Position numbers and translations under genes: made by a program
The notes under the pieces: generated by a model
Databases searched by the model: none
The model's input: only the letters and a program-made list of their open reading frames with translations
What the model was told of the DNA's origin: nothing
Assembly (NCBI GenBank): GCA_029204225.1
Contig: CM055095.1
Coordinates: forward strand, 31,382,936-31,446,935
From: Diphasiastrum complanatum
Lineage: Eukaryota; Streptophyta; Lycopodiopsida; Lycopodiales; Lycopodiaceae
DNA: 64,000 nt
Direction of reading: 5' to 3'
Shown: positions 60,136 through 64,000 of the stretch, piece after piece
How the letters are laid out: every line of letters starts with the position of its first letter
How positions within the stretch are numbered: position 1 is the stretch's first letter

Positions 60136-61172
60136 CTCCCTCTTCAACTAGTTTTGGCATAGTTTTAACAATAGAACTTTAATCCAACTTTAGAATGATC
60201 TCCATCCTAAGTATAGATCTTCTTTCTAAGGTTCTAAAGTATCTTTCATAATTGATATAGAGAATAGTGTCCAAATTGGATGCTTCACTATTTCTTACAT
60301 CAATTTTACACATCAAGATATAACTAGAACATGAAGAACCAAATAGAATGTGAATGAAATGATTCCTCCATGTTTCAAACTTTGAACTCTCTGGAAAATT
60401 ACAGCAACCAAACAATAAATGTGAGTGATGACCATTTGCTTGCTTGTCTCCTCCAACTTTGTCCTTTCTTGATATGTCCCCAAGAACTCATCAATGCTTG
60501 ATCTCGAATTTTCACAAAGGTTAGTGAAAACAATGTCACCAATGTCACCATCATAAATCAAAAGATAGATTCCAAACTTTCCATCCAACATGAAGTAGAG
60601 TAGGTGAAGATGAGTATCAAACCTAATAAATCCAGCCTTCTTGAGCTCATAACAAACCTCAATAAGCTCACCAATAAGATCTCCCTTGCCTTGAAGAAAT
60701 TGCCTCTCGATTTGCTCCATGTAGTCTTCTCTAACCAACCTTTTGTCATCTCGATCATGAGTGATCAATTCACAATCATAGAATCTTTTGAGTTGATGAA
60801 GAGATGTGAGATCCATGCCTTGGATCTTCCCAAGAACCAATCTTCCATTGCTCTTTCCTTCATAAGACTCCCTCTTAATGATTGCATCATAAGAAGTAGA
60901 AACCTCAAAGACATTAGAAGCCATGAAAAAAAATGATTAGTACCTTCAACATAAGGATGATTGAAGTACTCTCTTTCTTCAAACAAGAACTTCTATTCAA
61001 TGTTTTAGGTAATGAATCATATGATAATGATTCCTCTTCACTATCATTCACAATGACATCATTCAAAGTACATCCTACTTTGAACTTTTCACATACTTCT
61101 CTTCTTCTTGACTTGTGACTATCTCCCTCACCAAGTCTCTTGATAGAACCATTTGATCTACTCTCTTTATGA
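60136..61172 (-). mobile_element. Copia L internal remnant with the same foreign segment
   Basis: Matches the foreign part of copia B from about 52530 onward (e.g. both read THIYC near 60415 and 52745, and LKHGGIISFT / WKHGGIISFT). The RNase H end present in B (52360-52525) is absent here, as if deleted between two AGCATAG direct repeats. Gypsy M resumes at about 61172. Confidence 0.7.
60313..60924 (-). CDS. Unknown protein in copia L, 203 codons
   Basis: MASNVFEVSTSYDAIIKRES, LGKIQGMDLTSLHQLKRFYD, EQIERQFLQGKGDLIGELIE, LLYFMLDGKFGIYLLIYDGD, IGDIVFTNLCENSRSSIDEF. No retroelement domain. The coding part aligns weakly with the copia B foreign protein (KGDLIG/KGELIG; LLYFML/LLYLFYLMF), and the 3' part is strongly similar in DNA. 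Upstream another open frame (61170-60940) reads a basic-acidic segment (KRLGEGDSHKSRRREV, NDSEEESLSYDS). Possible captured host gene; identity unknown. Confidence 0.45.
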   Translation of the reverse strand: MASNVFEVSTSYDAIIKRESYEGKSNGRLVLGKIQGMDLTSLHQLKRFYDCELITHDRDDKRLVREDYMEQIERQFLQGKGDLIGELIEVCYELKKAGFIRFDTHLHLLYFMLDGKFGIYLLIYDGDIGDIVFTNLCENSRSSIDEFLGTYQERTKLEETSKQMVITHIYCLVAVIFQRVQSLKHGGIISFTFYLVLHVLVIS

Positions 61173-61785
61173 TCCTGTACTATTGGTACAAAAGAAAGAT
61201 GGGAGTTTTAGGATGTGTGTGGACTATCGTGCTTTAAACAAGATTACAATTAAGAACCGTTTTCCTCTTCCAAGAATAGATGACATTATGGATAGGATAA
61301 ATGGATCTTGTATCTTTAGTTGAATTGATTTGACAAGTGGATATCACCATATCAGAGTAGCACCTGAAGATGTCCATAAAACTGCTTTTAGGACTAACTC
61401 TGGCCTTTATGAATTTTTAGTAGTACCATTTCGTCTTACTAATGCTCCCGCAACATTCAATAGAATGATGGAACGAATCTTTCGACCTCATAGACGTTTT
61501 GTAGGAACATTCTTTGATGATATCTTAGTCTTCAGTGCAAATGAAGAAGAACAAAGAAGACATCTAGATATCGTCTTTAGAACTCTACAAGAAAACTCAC
61601 TTCTCATAAAAGACAAGAATTGGAAGAAACGGGATAACTTCTACATTATACCTCCTCAAGTTTAAGAACTATCCTACCACGGATGCAAGATGGATGGAAG
61701 AAGAATTCTTCCAAGAATATCCAAAAATTTTAAATGTTTATTTGAGAAATGTCCATTGAGGACAACGCTTAATGCATCGGAGGGG
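61172..61785 (+). pseudogene. Gypsy M reverse transcriptase core and chromodomain-like end
   Basis: [37 protein letters not shown], a TGA where FSKID is expected (near 61321), LTSGYHHIRVAPEDVHKTAF, and FFDDILVFS (YLDD changed to FFDD), then LLIKDKNWKKRDNF. The sequence then jumps to YLLKFKNYPTTDARWMEEEF, which resembles the chromodomain end of chromovirus integrases (YLVKWKGY...W). Most of the polymerase tail and integrase is deleted. Confidence 0.85.
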
Positions 61786-63768
<1,983 letters not shown>

Positions 63769-64000
63769 TATACTTTTGAAGAAGGATGCATCAAAATCCA
63801 CTGATATTTATGATATATTGATCTTCTGCGTTTTTTTCATTGCAAATATTGATAGCATCAACAGTTCTTCTTGGTCTTCGATAATGTGTCGCGATTAGTC
63901 CAAATATGTTTATGGAAGCTGATTACAAATGAGAACGAAGATAATGAGAGGTATACCTAAGAATGACAAGAAGTTCCTAAACTACACGGATTAGCTAACA
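63769..64000. other. Right flank, no gene seen
   Basis: Unique-looking AT-rich DNA after the gypsy M 3' LTR. Confidence 0.5.

Noticed and set aside
60313-60924. Assignment of the copia L/B cargo to an F-box/DUF295 (KIB) gene
   Set aside because: Only scattered residues fit from memory; no diagnostic block is clear, so the protein is left as unknown.

Overview
The window is nuclear DNA of a plant with a repeat-rich genome. Nearly every recognisable coding stretch is a decayed LTR-retrotransposon of the Ty1/copia or Ty3/gypsy type. Many leaders carry a primer-binding site matching initiator tRNA-Met (TGGTATCAGAGC), as usual in plants, and there are long (GA)n/(CT)n and (TA)n tracts. The few non-transposon pieces are plant-like: a plastid co-chaperonin (CPN20-type) fragment and a pair of small secreted-peptide genes ending in an IDA/CLE-like motif. 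The species cannot be named from this window; a large vascular-plant genome fits best.

Layout. 1-3411: 3' half of an intact-looking copia element (A) with its 3' LTR, placed inside a decayed minus-strand copia (C, 3412-~6470). 6500-7044: microsatellite-rich LTR piece, also present at 14291-14899. 7084-12794: complete minus-strand copia (G) with two ~850 bp LTRs, inserted next to a minus-strand gypsy-type non-autonomous element (F, 12795-14899) coding a protein with three CX2CX3HX4C knuckles. 15379-18371: copia LTRs and leaders (E, K). 18824-19263: another copia LTR. 20400-21510: IDA/CLE-like peptide gene, copy 1. 23880-25770: a large inverted repeat enclosing a CPN20 fragment, followed by an LTR (26133-26667). 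27170-29100 and 29100-30785: gypsy I fused end to end with copia J. 33214-39632: plus-strand gypsy H with a coiled-coil reading frame after its integrase remnant, interrupted by a solo LTR (38759-39581). 42097-44703: two terminal-inverted-repeat elements of one family. 46876-47221: peptide gene copy 2, frameshifted and possibly a retrocopy. 48349-48886: exon-like pieces of an unrecognised gene. 49260-50331: short TRIM-like element. 50955-63768: a gypsy/chromovirus-like element (M) with ~1.9 kb LTRs, into which copia B (51677-57092) and a relative L (59482-~61175) inserted.

The most unusual items are: (1) the peptide gene pair, whose C-terminus mixes IDA (LPKG...RHN) and CLE (SGPNPxHN) features and whose second copy lacks an intron-like 3' segment; (2) copia B and L, where reverse transcriptase has been replaced by an unrecognised foreign sequence shared by both, so the replacement appears to have spread; (3) the CPN20 fragment inside a foldback of two retroelement leaders; (4) gypsy H's extra coiled-coil frame and the CX2CX3HX4C knuckle type it shares with element F. 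No complete, ordinary housekeeping gene was found.
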